Origin: Phytobacter ursingii | GTDB taxonomy: Bacteria; Pseudomonadota; Gammaproteobacteria; Enterobacterales; Enterobacteriaceae | NCBI GenBank assembly: GCA_901456055.1 | Contig: CABDWT010000004.1 | Location: forward strand, 930,001-994,000 | Direction of reading: 5' to 3' | DNA: 64,000 bases | Shown: in pieces, positions 48,476 through 58,605 of the stretch | Layout: each line of letters opens with the position of its first letter | How positions within the stretch are numbered: position 1 is the stretch's first letter | Program-made: the position numbers and the translations under genes | Notes under the pieces: generated by a model | Seen by the model: only the letters and a program-made list of their open reading frames with translations | What the model was told of the DNA's origin: nothing | Databases searched by the model: none

Positions 48476-50209
48476 GTGAAAGCCGAAATTCGACTTCGCC
48501 GCCGCGAGGCAAACGACGCGGCGGATTTACCTGCCGAACTTCCTCCACTTCTGCGTCGCCTCTATGCCAGCCGTGGTGTTTGTAGCGCTGCGGATCTGGA
48601 GCGCGGGGTGAAAGGCATGCTGCCCTGGCAGCGGCTGCATGGCATTGATAAAGCGGTAGAGATTCTCTATAACGCCTTGCGCGAGGGGTTGCGTATTGTG
48701 GTTGTCGGTGATTTTGACGCCGATGGCGCAACCAGTACTGCGCTGAGCGTACTGGCCTTACGCGCACTGGGCGGCAATAACATCGCCTATCTGGTGCCGA
48801 ACCGTTTTGAAGACGGCTACGGGCTAAGCCCTGAGGTCGTCGATCAGGCGCACGCACGCGGTGCGCAACTGATCCTGACCGTCGATAACGGTATTTCGTC
48901 ACATGCCGGGGTTGAACGGGCCCATGCGCTGGGTATTCCGGTGGTGGTAACCGACCACCATCTTCCCGGCGAAACGTTGCCTAATGCCGAAGCCATCATT
49001 AACCCGAACCTGCGCGAATGCGATTTTCCGTCGAAGTCGCTGGCGGGTGTAGGTGTGGCTTTTTATCTGATGCTGGCGCTGCGAACTTTTTTACGCGACA
49101 AAGGCTGGTTTGATGAGCGTGGGCTGGCGATCCCTAACCTGGCGGAACTGCTCGATTTAGTGGCCTTAGGCACCGTTGCGGATGTCGTGCCGCTGGATGC
49201 CAACAATCGCATTCTCACCTGGCAGGGCTTAAGTCGCATTCGTGCCGGGAAATGCCGTCCTGGCATCAAAGCGCTACTCGAAGTCGCTAACCGTGACGCA
49301 CAAAAACTGGCGGCCAGCGACCTGGGCTTCGCACTTGGCCCACGTCTGAACGCCGCCGGCCGTCTTGATGATATGTCAGTTGGCGTGGCGCTGTTGCTTA
49401 GTGACAATCTCGGCGAAGCACGTGTGCTGGCCAGCGAACTTGATGCGCTAAACCAGACACGCAAAGAGATTGAGCAGGGCATGCAGGCAGAAGCGTTGAC
49501 GCTGTGCGAAAAACTGGAACGCAGTCGGGATACGCTGCCGGGCGGCCTCGCTATGTACCATCCTGAATGGCATCAGGGGGTGGTCGGTATTCTGGCGTCG
49601 CGTATTAAAGAGCGCTTCCACCGTCCGGTTATTGCTTTTGCGCCAGCCGGGGATGGCACGCTAAAAGGCTCAGGACGTTCAATCCAGGGCCTTCACATGC
49701 GCGATGCGCTGGAGCGTCTGGATACGCTCTACCCTGGGTTGATGATCAAGTTCGGTGGACATGCGATGGCGGCGGGGTTGTCGCTGGAGGAGGCGCGTTT
49801 CGAGGAATTCCAGCGCTACTTTGGCGAACTGGTCACCGAGTGGCTGGATCCGGCACTGTTGCAGGGTGAAATCGTTTCTGACGGCCTGTTAAAAGCGGAT
49901 GAAATGACCCTTGATACAGCCGAAATGTTGCGCGATGCCGGACCCTGGGGGCAGATGTTCCCGGAACCGTTGTTTGATGGCGAATTTCGCCTTTTGCAAC
50001 AACGGCTGGTGGGGGAGCGCCATCTCAAAGTGATGGTCGAACCGATCGGCGGCGGCCCGCTGCTTGATGGTATCGCCTTTAATGTCGACACCACCTGCTG
50101 GCCCGATAACGGTGTGCGCGTCGTCAATATCGCTTATAAACTGGATGTGAATGAGTATCGCGGCAATCGCAGCGTGCAATTAATCATTGATCACCTGTGG
50201 CCAATTTAA
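48476..50209 (+). CDS. recJ: Single-strand 5'-3' exonuclease RecJ
   Basis: 577 residues, GTG start, equal to E. coli RecJ. DHH-family phosphoesterase used in RecF-pathway recombination and repair. Motifs seen: G-D-F-D-A-D-G-A near 79-86, D-N-G-I-S-S near 135, T-D-H-H near 158 and the DHHA1 motif K-G-S-G-R-S. It is coupled closely to dsbC. Confidence 0.97.
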   Translation: MKAEIRLRRREANDAADLPAELPPLLRRLYASRGVCSAADLERGVKGMLPWQRLHGIDKAVEILYNALREGLRIVVVGDFDADGATSTALSVLALRALGGNNIAYLVPNRFEDGYGLSPEVVDQAHARGAQLILTVDNGISSHAGVERAHALGIPVVVTDHHLPGETLPNAEAIINPNLRECDFPSKSLAGVGVAFYLMLALRTFLRDKGWFDERGLAIPNLAELLDLVALGTVADVVPLDANNRILTWQGLSRIRAGKCRPGIKALLEVANRDAQKLAASDLGFALGPRLNAAGRLDDMSVGVALLLSDNLGEARVLASELDALNQTRKEIEQGMQAEALTLCEKLERSRDTLPGGLAMYHPEWHQGVVGILASRIKERFHRPVIAFAPAGDGTLKGSGRSIQGLHMRDALERLDTLYPGLMIKFGGHAMAAGLSLEEARFEEFQRYFGELVTEWLDPALLQGEIVSDGLLKADEMTLDTAEMLRDAGPWGQMFPEPLFDGEFRLLQQRLVGERHLKVMVEPIGGGPLLDGIAFNVDTTCWPDNGVRVVNIAYKLDVNEYRGNRSVQLIIDHLWPI

Positions 50210-50300
50210 CGCCAGTATTCTCTACTAATAAGGGCTGAAATCCGGTAAAATTCCGCCCTTATGACCGCATTTTGACAAGTCCATCTAAAGAAATCAGACC

Positions 50301-51399
50301 ATGTTTGAAATTAACCCGGTAAAAAATCGCATTCAGGACCTCACGGAGCGCTCCGACGTTCTTAGGGGGTATCTTTGACTATGACGCCAAGAAAGAGCGT
50401 CTGGAAGAAGTAAACGCCGAGCTGGAACAGCCGGATGTCTGGAACGAACCTGAACGCGCACAGGCGCTGGGTAAAGAACGTTCCTCCCTCGAAGCCATTG
50501 TTGAAACGCTCGACCAAATGAGTCAGGGGCTGGAAGATGTTTCCGGTCTGCTGGAGCTGGCTGTCGAAGCCGATGACGAAGAAACCTTCAACGAAGCTGT
50601 CGCTGAACTCGATGCGCTGGAAGAGAAGCTGGCACAGCTTGAATTCCGCCGTATGTTCTCTGGTGAATATGACAACGCCGACTGCTACCTCGATATTCAG
50701 GCCGGTTCCGGCGGCACCGAGGCGCAGGACTGGGCGAGTATGCTGGAGCGCATGTATCTGCGTTGGGCAGAAGCGCGCGGCTTTAAGACGGAAATCATCG
50801 AAGAGTCCGAAGGTGAAGTGGCGGGTATCAAATCCGTTACCATCAAAATTTCCGGCGATTACGCCTATGGCTGGCTGCGTACCGAAACAGGCGTTCATCG
50901 CCTGGTACGTAAGAGCCCGTTCGATTCCGGCGGCCGTCGCCACACGTCATTCAGTTCGGCGTTCGTTTACCCGGAAGTGGATGACGATATTGATATCGAA
51001 ATCAACCCGGCGGATCTGCGCATCGACGTTTATCGCGCATCGGGCGCGGGTGGTCAGCACGTTAACCGTACGGAATCTGCGGTACGTATTACCCACATTC
51101 CAACCAACACGGTAACGCAGTGCCAGAATGACCGTTCACAGCACAAGAACAAAGACCAGGCCATGAAGCAGATGAAAGCGAAGCTTTATGAACTGGAAAT
51201 GCAGAAGAAGAACGCTGAGAAGCAGGCGATGGAAGACAATAAGTCTGACATCGGCTGGGGTAGCCAGATCCGTTCGTATGTCCTTGATGATTCTCGCATT
51301 AAAGACCTGCGCACTGGGGTTGAAACCCGTAACACGCAGGCAGTGCTGGATGGCAGCCTGGATCAATTTATCGAAGCAAGTTTGAAAGCAGGGTTATGA
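50301..51399 (+). CDS. prfB: Peptide chain release factor 2, programmed +1 frameshift
   Basis: 365 residues after a +1 shift. The zero frame runs ATG 50301 to an in-frame TGA at 50376-50378 (codon 26), then continues in the +1 frame from GAC at 50377. The classic signals are present: the Shine-Dalgarno-like aggggg upstream and the slippery CTT before TGA. RF2 reads UGA/UAA, so low RF2 favours shifting. The S-P-F codon-recognition motif and G-G-Q motif are intact. The residue before S-G-A-G-G-Q is Ala, not the Thr246 of E. coli K-12. lysS follows by 9 bases. Confidence 0.98.
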
Positions 51400-51408
51400 G
51401 GAACCAAC

Positions 51409-52926
51409 ATGTCTGAACAACAAGCACAGGGCGCTGACGCGGCAGTCGATCTTAATAATGAACTGAAAACTCGCCGCGAAAAGCTGGCATTGCTGCGTGA
51501 ACAAGGCGTGCCGTTCCCGAACGATTTTCGTCGCGACCACACCTCAGACCTTCTGCACGCTGACTTCGATGCAAAAGAAAACGAAGAGCTGGAAGCGCTG
51601 AACATTGAAGTGGCCGTCGCTGGTCGTATGATGACCCGTCGCATCATGGGTAAAGCGTCTTTCGTCACCCTGCAGGATGTGGGTGGTCGTATTCAGCTAT
51701 ACGTTGCCCGTGACGATCTGCCGGAGGGTGTTTACAACGAGCAGTTTAAAAAATGGGACCTGGGCGATATCCTGGGCGCAAAAGGCAAGCTGTTCAAAAC
51801 CAAAACCGGCGAGCTGTCCATTCACTGTACTGAACTGCGCCTGCTGACCAAAGCCCTGCGCCCGCTGCCGGACAAATTCCACGGCCTGCAGGATCAGGAA
51901 GCCCGCTATCGTCAGCGTTATCTGGATCTGATCTCTAACGAAGATTCCCGCAACACGTTCAAAGTGCGTTCCAAAATCATGGCCGGCATTCGCCAGTTCA
52001 TGGTGAGCCGCGACTTTATGGAAGTGGAAACCCCGATGATGCAGGTGATCCCTGGCGGCGCATCTGCGCGTCCGTTCATCACCCATCACAACGCCCTGGA
52101 CCTCGACATGTACCTGCGTATTGCGCCGGAACTGTACCTGAAACGTCTGGTGGTCGGCGGTTTCGATCGCGTGTTCGAAATTAACCGTAATTTCCGTAAC
52201 GAAGGGATCTCCGTTCGTCATAACCCAGAGTTCACCATGATGGAACTCTATATGGCGTATGCGGATTACAAAGATCTGATCGAGCTGACCGAATCTCTGT
52301 TCCGTACCCTGGCGCAGGACATTCTGGGTAAAACCGAAGTCCCTTACGGTGACGAAGTGTTCGACTTCGGTAAGCCGTTCGAAAAACTGACCATGCGCGA
52401 AGCGATTCAGAAATACCGTCCGGAAACCAACATGGCAGATCTGGATAACTTCGACTCAGCAAAAGCCATTGCAGAAAGCATCGGCATCAAAGTTGAGAAG
52501 AGCTGGGGCCTGGGTCGCATCGTAACCGAGATCTTCGAAGAAGTGGCCGAAGCACACCTGATTCAGCCGACTTTCATCACCGAGTACCCGGCAGAGGTTT
52601 CTCCGCTGGCGCGTCGTAATGACGTGAATCCGGATATCACCGACCGCTTTGAGTTCTTTATTGGTGGTCGTGAAATCGGTAACGGCTTTAGCGAACTGAA
52701 CGATGCCGAAGATCAGGCGCAACGCTTCCAGGATCAGGTTAATGCGAAAGATGCGGGCGATGACGAAGCGATGTTCTATGACGAAGACTATGTGACCGCG
52801 CTGGAACATGGTCTGCCGCCGACTGCGGGCCTGGGCATTGGTATCGACCGTATGGTTATGCTGTTTACCAACAGCCACACCATCCGTGACGTGATTCTGT
52901 TCCCGGCGATGCGTCCGGTAAAATAA
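51409..52926 (+). CDS. lysS: Lysyl-tRNA synthetase
   Basis: 505 residues. Class II synthetase with an N-terminal OB-fold (about 60-170). Motif 1 is near 200-225 (V-E-T-P-M-M), motif 2 near 255-275 ([14 protein letters not shown]) and motif 3 near 475-490 (G-L-G-I-G-I-D-R). It charges tRNA-Lys. It is cotranscribed with prfB in E. coli, and the 9-base gap here agrees. Confidence 0.97.
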   Translation: MSEQQAQGADAAVDLNNELKTRREKLALLREQGVPFPNDFRRDHTSDLLHADFDAKENEELEALNIEVAVAGRMMTRRIMGKASFVTLQDVGGRIQLYVARDDLPEGVYNEQFKKWDLGDILGAKGKLFKTKTGELSIHCTELRLLTKALRPLPDKFHGLQDQEARYRQRYLDLISNEDSRNTFKVRSKIMAGIRQFMVSRDFMEVETPMMQVIPGGASARPFITHHNALDLDMYLRIAPELYLKRLVVGGFDRVFEINRNFRNEGISVRHNPEFTMMELYMAYADYKDLIELTESLFRTLAQDILGKTEVPYGDEVFDFGKPFEKLTMREAIQKYRPETNMADLDNFDSAKAIAESIGIKVEKSWGLGRIVTEIFEEVAEAHLIQPTFITEYPAEVSPLARRNDVNPDITDRFEFFIGGREIGNGFSELNDAEDQAQRFQDQVNAKDAGDDEAMFYDEDYVTALEHGLPPTAGLGIGIDRMVMLFTNSHTIRDVILFPAMRPVK

Positions 52927-52940
52927 GTCGTTAAGACGTG

Positions 52941-52976
52941 AAAAAGCCCTGGCGTGCAAACACAGGGCTTTTTTAT
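52941..52976 (+). terminator. Intrinsic terminator of prfB-lysS
   Basis: aaaaagccctg pairs with cagggcttttt around an 11-base loop, followed by a T-run. It overlaps the 3' end of convergent idi. Confidence 0.88.
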
Positions 52977-53518
52977 TGCCTGACGCTGGCGGCAAATTGT
53001 CTGAGTTGTTCGTTGGCGTTCTCGGCTTCCAGCACCATCCACGGACTAAATGCCCAGGGAGTTGCAACCAGAGAGAGGAAGAGAACATCGATTTTAACCC
53101 ACTGATATTCCATGACTTCCTCGGTGTTGATATCCAGTGGCGTAACGATTTGTGCAGCAAAGACGGGGCAAATTTCGTTTTCGACAATCCCGGACGGGTC
53201 GGTTTCGCGATAGCGGAAACCCGGCGCAATAGGCGTAATGTCGATAATATCGACCCCAACTTCATAGCGGCAGCGGCGAACCATCGCCTGTTCAAGCGTT
53301 TCCCCCTCTTGCGGATGTCCGCAAACGGAGTTAGTCCAGACACCCGGCCAGGCCTTTTTGCCCATCGCCCGGCGTGTGACCAGACATTCACCATGTGAAT
53401 TGAAAAGCCAGGAAGAGAAGGCGAGATGGAGCGGGGTGTTATGGTGATGAGCGGTATACTTTTCTTCCATGCCGATGGGTGAGCCGTGCTCATCCAGCAA
53501 AATGACATGTTCTTGCAT
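52973..53518 (-). CDS. idi: Isopentenyl-diphosphate delta-isomerase, type I
   Basis: 181 residues. Nudix-fold enzyme that interconverts isopentenyl and dimethylallyl diphosphate. Catalytic Cys66 and metal His68 are in S-V-C-G-H-P; the Nudix-like helix follows, and the second catalytic Glu is in V-E-N-E-I-C-P. It is about as diverged from E. coli Idi as expected for this fast-evolving gene. It marks the end of the conserved block. Confidence 0.94.
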   Translation of the reverse strand: MQEHVILLDEHGSPIGMEEKYTAHHHNTPLHLAFSSWLFNSHGECLVTRRAMGKKAWPGVWTNSVCGHPQEGETLEQAMVRRCRYEVGVDIIDITPIAPGFRYRETDPSGIVENEICPVFAAQIVTPLDINTEEVMEYQWVKIDVLFLSLVATPWAFSPWMVLEAENANEQLRQFAASVRQ

Positions 53519-53635
53519 GCTTATGATTTCTCCGGAGCGATATAAAACCGTATGACGCGACGCCAGGGTGGCTATGGCGCAACTCCATAGCCGGATCGGT
53601 GGCGTCGCGCCAACGGTTAAACATTATACCCGTTC

Positions 53636-54352
53636 TCAGGCAAACAGTTTGGCCCAGAGGGCGGAAAAGGGCATTACCAGCAAAAGGCCGGGCAGCATAT
53701 TAGCGACCGGAAACGGTTTTATGTTGCAGATACGCAACCCCGTTGCCACCATAACCAGCCCGCCCGCGCAGGAGAAATCCGCCATCATATTGGGTGTGAT
53801 CATGTGCAGGATATAAACGGCAATCGTTGCCAGCGCGACCTGCACAATGATCAGCGGAATACCGATGGTCATGACCGAGAAACCGAGCATGGTGGCAAAA
53901 ATCGCGGCGGTGAACAGATCCAGTACTGTTTTGATATACAGAATCGACGGATCGCCGGTCATCCCTTCATGCATTGCCCCGAAGATCCCGGTGCCGCTGG
54001 CGCAAAACAGCACCAGAATGGCGACGAATTTTTCCGTGAATTCGTCATGCGTCAGCCCCTGTACCGGCGGGAAAACACGGTTGATCAAACCGCGCGTGGT
54101 ACCGGCGGCTTTGCCAATCTGTTTTTCCAGGAAGAAGACTTCCCCGATGACCGCACCCAGTACCATGGCCAGTACGACAGCGGGCATAAACTTCACTTTG
54201 ATAACCAGATTGATGCCCAGGCCAATCGAGCACAAACCAAAGGTCAGCGGCAGCGCAGTTTTGACGCGATCCGGAATACGGCTGCCAACAACGGAGCCAA
54301 GCAGGCCGCCGATAACGACCGCCGCGCCATTAACATAAGGTCCAATTAACAT
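53636..54352 (-). CDS. DUF554 family membrane protein (YqgA-like)
   Basis: 238 residues from M-L-I-G-P-Y-V, 34 codons inside the longest frame and 16 bases after the decarboxylase B gene. It has about seven hydrophobic segments and the DUF554 start G-P-Y-V-N-G-A-A-V-V-I-G-G-L-L-G. The family is of unknown function; E. coli YqgA is a relative. Because it is the last gene of the decarboxylase run, a transport role for the phenolic acid or product is conceivable but unproven. Confidence 0.85.
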   Translation of the reverse strand: MLIGPYVNGAAVVIGGLLGSVVGSRIPDRVKTALPLTFGLCSIGLGINLVIKVKFMPAVVLAMVLGAVIGEVFFLEKQIGKAAGTTRGLINRVFPPVQGLTHDEFTEKFVAILVLFCASGTGIFGAMHEGMTGDPSILYIKTVLDLFTAAIFATMLGFSVMTIGIPLIIVQVALATIAVYILHMITPNMMADFSCAGGLVMVATGLRICNIKPFPVANMLPGLLLVMPFSALWAKLFA

Positions 54353-54368
54353 AGAAATTCCTGAGAAA

Positions 54369-54956
54369 TTAAGCGCGATGAAGCAAGTTCCCTTCGCCCC
54401 AGCGCGGGATGTTTTTAACATCAATATCGAACAGATCCAGCGCGCGGCTGACACTATGCGTAATGATTTCGTCGGCCGTTTGCGGGCGCTGATAGAGCGC
54501 CGGAACCGGCGGGAAAATAATCCCGCCCATCTCCGTAACGGCCTGCATATTGCGAATGTGCCCCAGGTTCAGCGGCGTTTCGCGTGCCAGCAGCACCAGG
54601 CGGCGGCGCTCTTTAAGCACGACATCGGCCGCCCGGGTCAGCAGGTTATCGGTAAGACAGTGTGCGATGGAGCCCAGAGATCGCATCGAACACGGGGCGA
54701 CTAACATCCCCAGCGTCTTAAACGACCCGCTGGAAATAGAAGCCCCAAGATTTCCGATCGGATGCACCACATCCGCCAGCGCCATTACCTCATTCAGCCG
54801 ATAATCCGTTTCCAGCTCGCAGGTTTTTTCCGCCCCTTTTGTTACGACCAGATGGACTTCGAGATCCTGCCCACGTAAAAGCTCCAGCGCCTTCACGCCA
54901 TACTGAAAACCAGAAGCACCGCTGATGCCGACAATGATGCGTCGTGATGTGGTCAC
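54369..54956 (-). CDS. UbiX-like flavin prenyltransferase, hydroxyarylic acid decarboxylase subunit B
   Basis: 195 residues. It has the UbiX/Pad1 fold with the flavin-binding start G-I-S-G-A-S-G near 10-16, the S-M-R-S-L-G motif near 90-95 and the R-E-T-P-L motif near 126-130. Enzymes of this group prenylate FMN to make the cofactor of UbiD-type decarboxylases. It follows the UbiD-like gene by 10 bases. Dedicated B subunits are seen in gallate, protocatechuate and 4-hydroxybenzoate decarboxylase operons. Separate from the housekeeping ubiX. Confidence 0.9.
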   Translation of the reverse strand: MTTSRRIIVGISGASGFQYGVKALELLRGQDLEVHLVVTKGAEKTCELETDYRLNEVMALADVVHPIGNLGASISSGSFKTLGMLVAPCSMRSLGSIAHCLTDNLLTRAADVVLKERRRLVLLARETPLNLGHIRNMQAVTEMGGIIFPPVPALYQRPQTADEIITHSVSRALDLFDIDVKNIPRWGEGNLLHRA

Positions 54957-54966
54957 ACTTATCCCC

Positions 54967-56460
54967 TTATTCGAAGTCTGGCAGGAAACGTTTCACATCC
55001 ACCTCTTTGAACTTCGAGCGCTCAAAGTGGCTTTTCAGATGGAATGGTACCGTGCAGTCGAAGATCGTTTTGCAGGATGTCCCTTGCTGCAGAATGTTCG
55101 GGCTGTATTCCGGGATCTGCGACGGATCGAGCGGGTGGCAGCGAACGCCAGGGATAGTGATGGTATCCACATCGCCCTGGTAGCGGGTTTGCATCGCCCA
55201 TAGCACGTCGTCACTGTCGAAAATGTCCACATCTTCATCCACCAGAATGACGTGTTTCAGCTCAGGGAACGCAGCGAACGCGAGCAGTGCAGCCTGGCGC
55301 TGACGGCCTTCATCCACCGCAGCCGCTTTCTTAAACTGCATCACGGCCAGCAGCTTGCCGCCGCCCGCGGAGTGCGCAAACACGTTGAGTAATTTGCCCG
55401 GCATTGCACGGCCGACCATATCCAGGATGCTGGCTTCGGTCGGGATACCTGCCATGTTGACGTGTTCTTCGCCAGGCCCGACGGTAGTGCGCCAGATCGG
55501 GTTGTAGCGATGGGTGACCGCTTTCACTTTGATAACCGGCAGCGCGTTTTTGGCTTCGCCGGTATAGCCCGGGAATTCCGGCATCGCTTTGCCGGTATTG
55601 GTGTTCTGGTCTTCACGAAGACGCACGTTTGGCAGCAGTTCGCCTTCAATGACGATTTCTGCATGAGCGATGGCTTTTTCGTTAATGGTTTTACACTGCA
55701 CCATATCTACCGCACGGCCGCGCAGCGCGCCGGCAACGCTCAGCTCGTCATAACCTAACGGGGTGGTCGGCGGCTCGAAGCAGGCAGCGATTTCGATAGC
55801 TGGATCCACGCCGATGCTAATGGAGATGGGCAGCGGTTGGCCTGCGGCTTCTGCTTTCATGCGGAACGCATCGATATGGCGGCCCGGGGTCAACCACATG
55901 GACAGCTCATCACGACTCTGTACGCACAGGCGGTGAATGGTGATGTCGGATTCGCGGGTTTCCGGATCGGAGGCATAGCACAGCCCCATCGTGATGTACG
56001 GACCCGCATCCTCTTCGGTGTTGGTCGGTGCAGGCAGTAATTTACGCAGGTCGAAATTGGGGTGGCTTGCCAGGTGTACAACCTGCTGGCAAACAGCATC
56101 GTCTTTGCTCAGTACCGGCGGAATCGGATTCTGCACGGAATCTTTCAGCAGGTGGCCGAGTTTTTCCGGTGGGCAGTTAAGAAAGTGGCTGACGCGTTTG
56201 CGTGAACCATTAAGGCCAATTGCCACACTGATATCGTGAAAGCCTTTCACTTTGTTGAACATCATGACCGGGCCGTTTTTACGTGTCGGTCGCTGGCAGG
56301 TACCGCCTGCGCCAACGTAGCGATAGACGCCGGACAGTTCGGCATGTGGATCCACTTCGGTATCGGTTTCCACATATTCGCCGGGCAAGGTTTTTAATAA
56401 TTCGAGCGCTGAACGTAAATCGTAAACATCGCTGGTAGGTTTATTTTCTGAATTTGACAT
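54967..56460 (-). CDS. UbiD-family hydroxyarylic acid decarboxylase, subunit C
   Basis: 497 residues from the ATG at 56460; an ATG four codons earlier is an alternative. The sequence resembles gallate decarboxylase LpdC and protocatechuate decarboxylase AroY. Shared blocks include A-E-L-S-G-V-Y-R near 40-48, A-P-T-N-T near 145, the S-D-x-T-I-H-R motif near 170 that contacts the prenylated flavin, and V-G-P-G-E-E-H-V near 325. It probably removes the carboxyl group of a di- or trihydroxybenzoate. It is divergent from a LysR gene. The small D subunit of such operons is not seen. Confidence 0.9.
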   Translation of the reverse strand: MSNSENKPTSDVYDLRSALELLKTLPGEYVETDTEVDPHAELSGVYRYVGAGGTCQRPTRKNGPVMMFNKVKGFHDISVAIGLNGSRKRVSHFLNCPPEKLGHLLKDSVQNPIPPVLSKDDAVCQQVVHLASHPNFDLRKLLPAPTNTEEDAGPYITMGLCYASDPETRESDITIHRLCVQSRDELSMWLTPGRHIDAFRMKAEAAGQPLPISISIGVDPAIEIAACFEPPTTPLGYDELSVAGALRGRAVDMVQCKTINEKAIAHAEIVIEGELLPNVRLREDQNTNTGKAMPEFPGYTGEAKNALPVIKVKAVTHRYNPIWRTTVGPGEEHVNMAGIPTEASILDMVGRAMPGKLLNVFAHSAGGGKLLAVMQFKKAAAVDEGRQRQAALLAFAAFPELKHVILVDEDVDIFDSDDVLWAMQTRYQGDVDTITIPGVRCHPLDPSQIPEYSPNILQQGTSCKTIFDCTVPFHLKSHFERSKFKEVDVKRFLPDFE

Positions 56461-56678
56461 AGCCTGTTCCATCTCAGGAAAGATAATTAAGGTCTGTGCC
56501 TACCTTATTTTCCAGGTGCTTTTTAAACAAATACCGTTTTCCTGATTCTCCCCATATCAAAAAAGTACTCTTTGCACAGATGTTAAATATTTAAAGCAAA
56601 AGTGAAATAATTAACGTGCTTTTCCTTTGGTTGGGTAAGTGTGATACTGAACGCCTCAATACTACGGGGTATAAGCGT

Positions 56679-57578
56679 ATGGATTTGAAAAGATTACGTT
56701 ATTTTTGTCGTGTGGTGGAACAAGGCTCCATAAGCCAGGCTGCAAAAGTGCTGAATATGGCACAACCCCCGCTTAGCAAACGCATACAGGAACTTGAAGA
56801 AGAACTTAATGTGCCATTGTTTACACGCCAGGGAAATCGCATTGAACCCACTGATGCGGGTTATTTTCTTTATCGTAAAGCTTGTGAAATATTACGTCAG
56901 GTAGAAGATACCGCCCGTGAAACTGTGGCGATTGCTAATAAAGAAAAATTTCAGTTAAGAATCGGTTTAACTCATCTTTTTCAGTCCTATTTTAAACCTC
57001 TGCTTCTCGAGTTATATAAGCGTCATCCGCAGGCTGAAATAAATATCTCTGTCACCGATTCCAGTCATTTAGAGACGATGCTAAATGAGGGGACTATCGA
57101 TCTGGCGCTGATTCAGCGCCCGTACCGCAGTGAAGGGTTCGATTTTGTCTCCTTCGACCCGGTCAGGCTGGTGGCGGTGATCAGTAAAAAATGTCTGCCG
57201 TTGGTACCGCAAAGTCCCTTTGATTATCAGGCGCTGGAGGCATTCCCGTTGGTGCTTCTGCACCGGGCGAAAGATTCCGGCACCTATGAAATGCTGATTG
57301 ATTTGTTCCGCAAAGCCGGGGGTAATCCGAAGGTCATCATGCATATCACCCAGCCGGGAGTCATTCTGGAATGGCTGGAGTCCGGGCTGGCGGCGGCGAC
57401 TTTACTGCCCTCCTCAGAAGTGGACGCGTCGAAGCTCGCAAACTGCCACGTGGTGGATGTTTTTCCCTCGCCGCAGGTCTTTTATCCGGCGCTGGTGAAA
57501 ATCCCGGCCATGAACTGGCTACCTGAAATCATGGAGATAATTGCTCACGGCTACCCCTTTATCGACAGTAAGCGGTAA
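56679..57578 (+). CDS. LysR-family regulator, probable activator of the decarboxylase genes
   Basis: 299 residues from M-D-L-K-R-L, 21 codons inside the longest frame. The winged helix-turn-helix (about 1-60) contains G-S-I-S-Q-A-A-K-V-L-N-M-A-Q-P-P-L-S-K, and the substrate-binding domain follows (about 90-295). It is divergent from the UbiD-like gene across 218 bases, the standard arrangement for LysR control of a catabolic operon. The first third of the gene is AT-rich compared with the backbone. Confidence 0.9.
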   Translation: MDLKRLRYFCRVVEQGSISQAAKVLNMAQPPLSKRIQELEEELNVPLFTRQGNRIEPTDAGYFLYRKACEILRQVEDTARETVAIANKEKFQLRIGLTHLFQSYFKPLLLELYKRHPQAEINISVTDSSHLETMLNEGTIDLALIQRPYRSEGFDFVSFDPVRLVAVISKKCLPLVPQSPFDYQALEAFPLVLLHRAKDSGTYEMLIDLFRKAGGNPKVIMHITQPGVILEWLESGLAAATLLPSSEVDASKLANCHVVDVFPSPQVFYPALVKIPAMNWLPEIMEIIAHGYPFIDSKR

Positions 57579-57643
57579 GTGGTTGGCATCCCGGCGTTGG
57601 CTGCCTAGAATAAGGGGTCATTCATTTTTTCAGAGGATCTGTT

Positions 57644-58372
57644 TTGCGTGCAGGAAGCCTGACAAGAAACCCATTCCACATTGCCCTTTGCCTGGCCGTG
57701 GCGATATTGCTGGCGGGGTGTGCTGGCAGTAAATCGTCTGATAGCGGCAATGTTTACACGGTAAAACGTGGGGATACGCTATATAAAATTTCGCGCCAGA
57801 CCGGCACCAGCGTGAATGACCTTGCCCGGCTTAACGGGATTTCCCCGCCGTACACCATTGAAGTTGGTCAACGTCTGAAACTGAACGGTACGGCGAAATC
57901 GTCTTCTACAAAAGGCGGCACTCAAACGGCTAAGGTTGTGCCTTCATCGGCTGTACCGCTCTCTTCCTGGCCGCCCGTTGGGCAGCGCTGCTGGCGCTGG
58001 CCGACCTCTGGCAAGGTGATCAGCCCCTATTCCACATCCGAAGGCGGTAACAAAGGGATTGATATTGCTGGCTCTCGCGGGCAGGCGGTTTACGCCGCCG
58101 GAGCAGGGAAGGTGGTCTATGCCGGGAACCAACTGCGCGGTTATGGCAATCTGATCATGATTAAGCACAGTGATGAGTACATCACAGCCTATGCGCACAA
58201 CGACACTATCCTCGTTAACAACGGGCAGAGCGTGAAGATTGGGCAAAAAATTGCCACGATGGGCAGCAGTGATGCCGATGGGGTGCAGTTGCACTTCCAG
58301 ATACGCTATAAGGCGACGGCCATCGACCCACTGCGCTATCTGCCACCGCAGGGCAGCCCACCGAAGTGTTAA
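57644..58372 (+). CDS. ygeR: LysM/LytM-domain lipoprotein YgeR (ActS-like amidase activator)
   Basis: 242 residues from a TTG start with an agagga ribosome site. The lipobox L-A-G-C gives Cys26. A LysM domain (about 38-82, Y-T-V-K-R-G-D-T-L-Y-K-I-S) is followed by a Ser/Thr-rich linker and a LytM domain (about 125-240). The LytM active site is degenerate: the usual His of the H-x-x-x-D motif is missing in G-N-K-G-I-D, and the HxH motif reads L-H-F-Q. That fits YgeR/ActS, which activates the amidase AmiC rather than cutting peptidoglycan itself. Confidence 0.93.
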   Translation: MRAGSLTRNPFHIALCLAVAILLAGCAGSKSSDSGNVYTVKRGDTLYKISRQTGTSVNDLARLNGISPPYTIEVGQRLKLNGTAKSSSTKGGTQTAKVVPSSAVPLSSWPPVGQRCWRWPTSGKVISPYSTSEGGNKGIDIAGSRGQAVYAAGAGKVVYAGNQLRGYGNLIMIKHSDEYITAYAHNDTILVNNGQSVKIGQKIATMGSSDADGVQLHFQIRYKATAIDPLRYLPPQGSPPKC

Positions 58373-58464
58373 GATGAGCGCTAAGCGTTTAATTTATGGT
58401 CAGTTAGTCGTTTAGCGTCTTGCCAGTCGGTGTTTAAGGTTTATAATGCCTGTCACACCGCAAG

Positions 58465-58538
58465 GCGGGTGTAGTTCAATGGTAGAACGAGAGCTTCCCA
58501 AGCTCTATACGAGGGTTCGATTCCCTTCACCCGCTCCA
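58465..58538 (+). tRNA. glyU: tRNA-Gly (anticodon CCC)
   Basis: 74 bases including an encoded CCA. The acceptor stem gcgggtg pairs with cacccgc. The D-loop, the T-loop ggttcgatt and the anticodon stem gagctt-ccc-aagctc are clear, with anticodon CCC. Its place next to ygeR is the same as glyU in E. coli, where the ETT2 secretion island is inserted. Confidence 0.95.
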
Positions 58539-58605
58539 TAATCTTGCATTTTCAGTTTTACTCCATTTCCATTACGCCTTGAATGTCTCTGCAGTATGAC
58601 GTGTT

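Noticed and set aside
50376-50378. In-frame stop early in prfB as a possible pseudogene or sequencing error
   Set aside because: It is the conserved autoregulatory UGA with all frameshift signals, and the protein is full length after the shift.
58465-58538. Attachment-site duplication of the tRNA-Gly 3' end
   Set aside because: I did not find a second copy of the tRNA end between 58539 and 64000 by eye.
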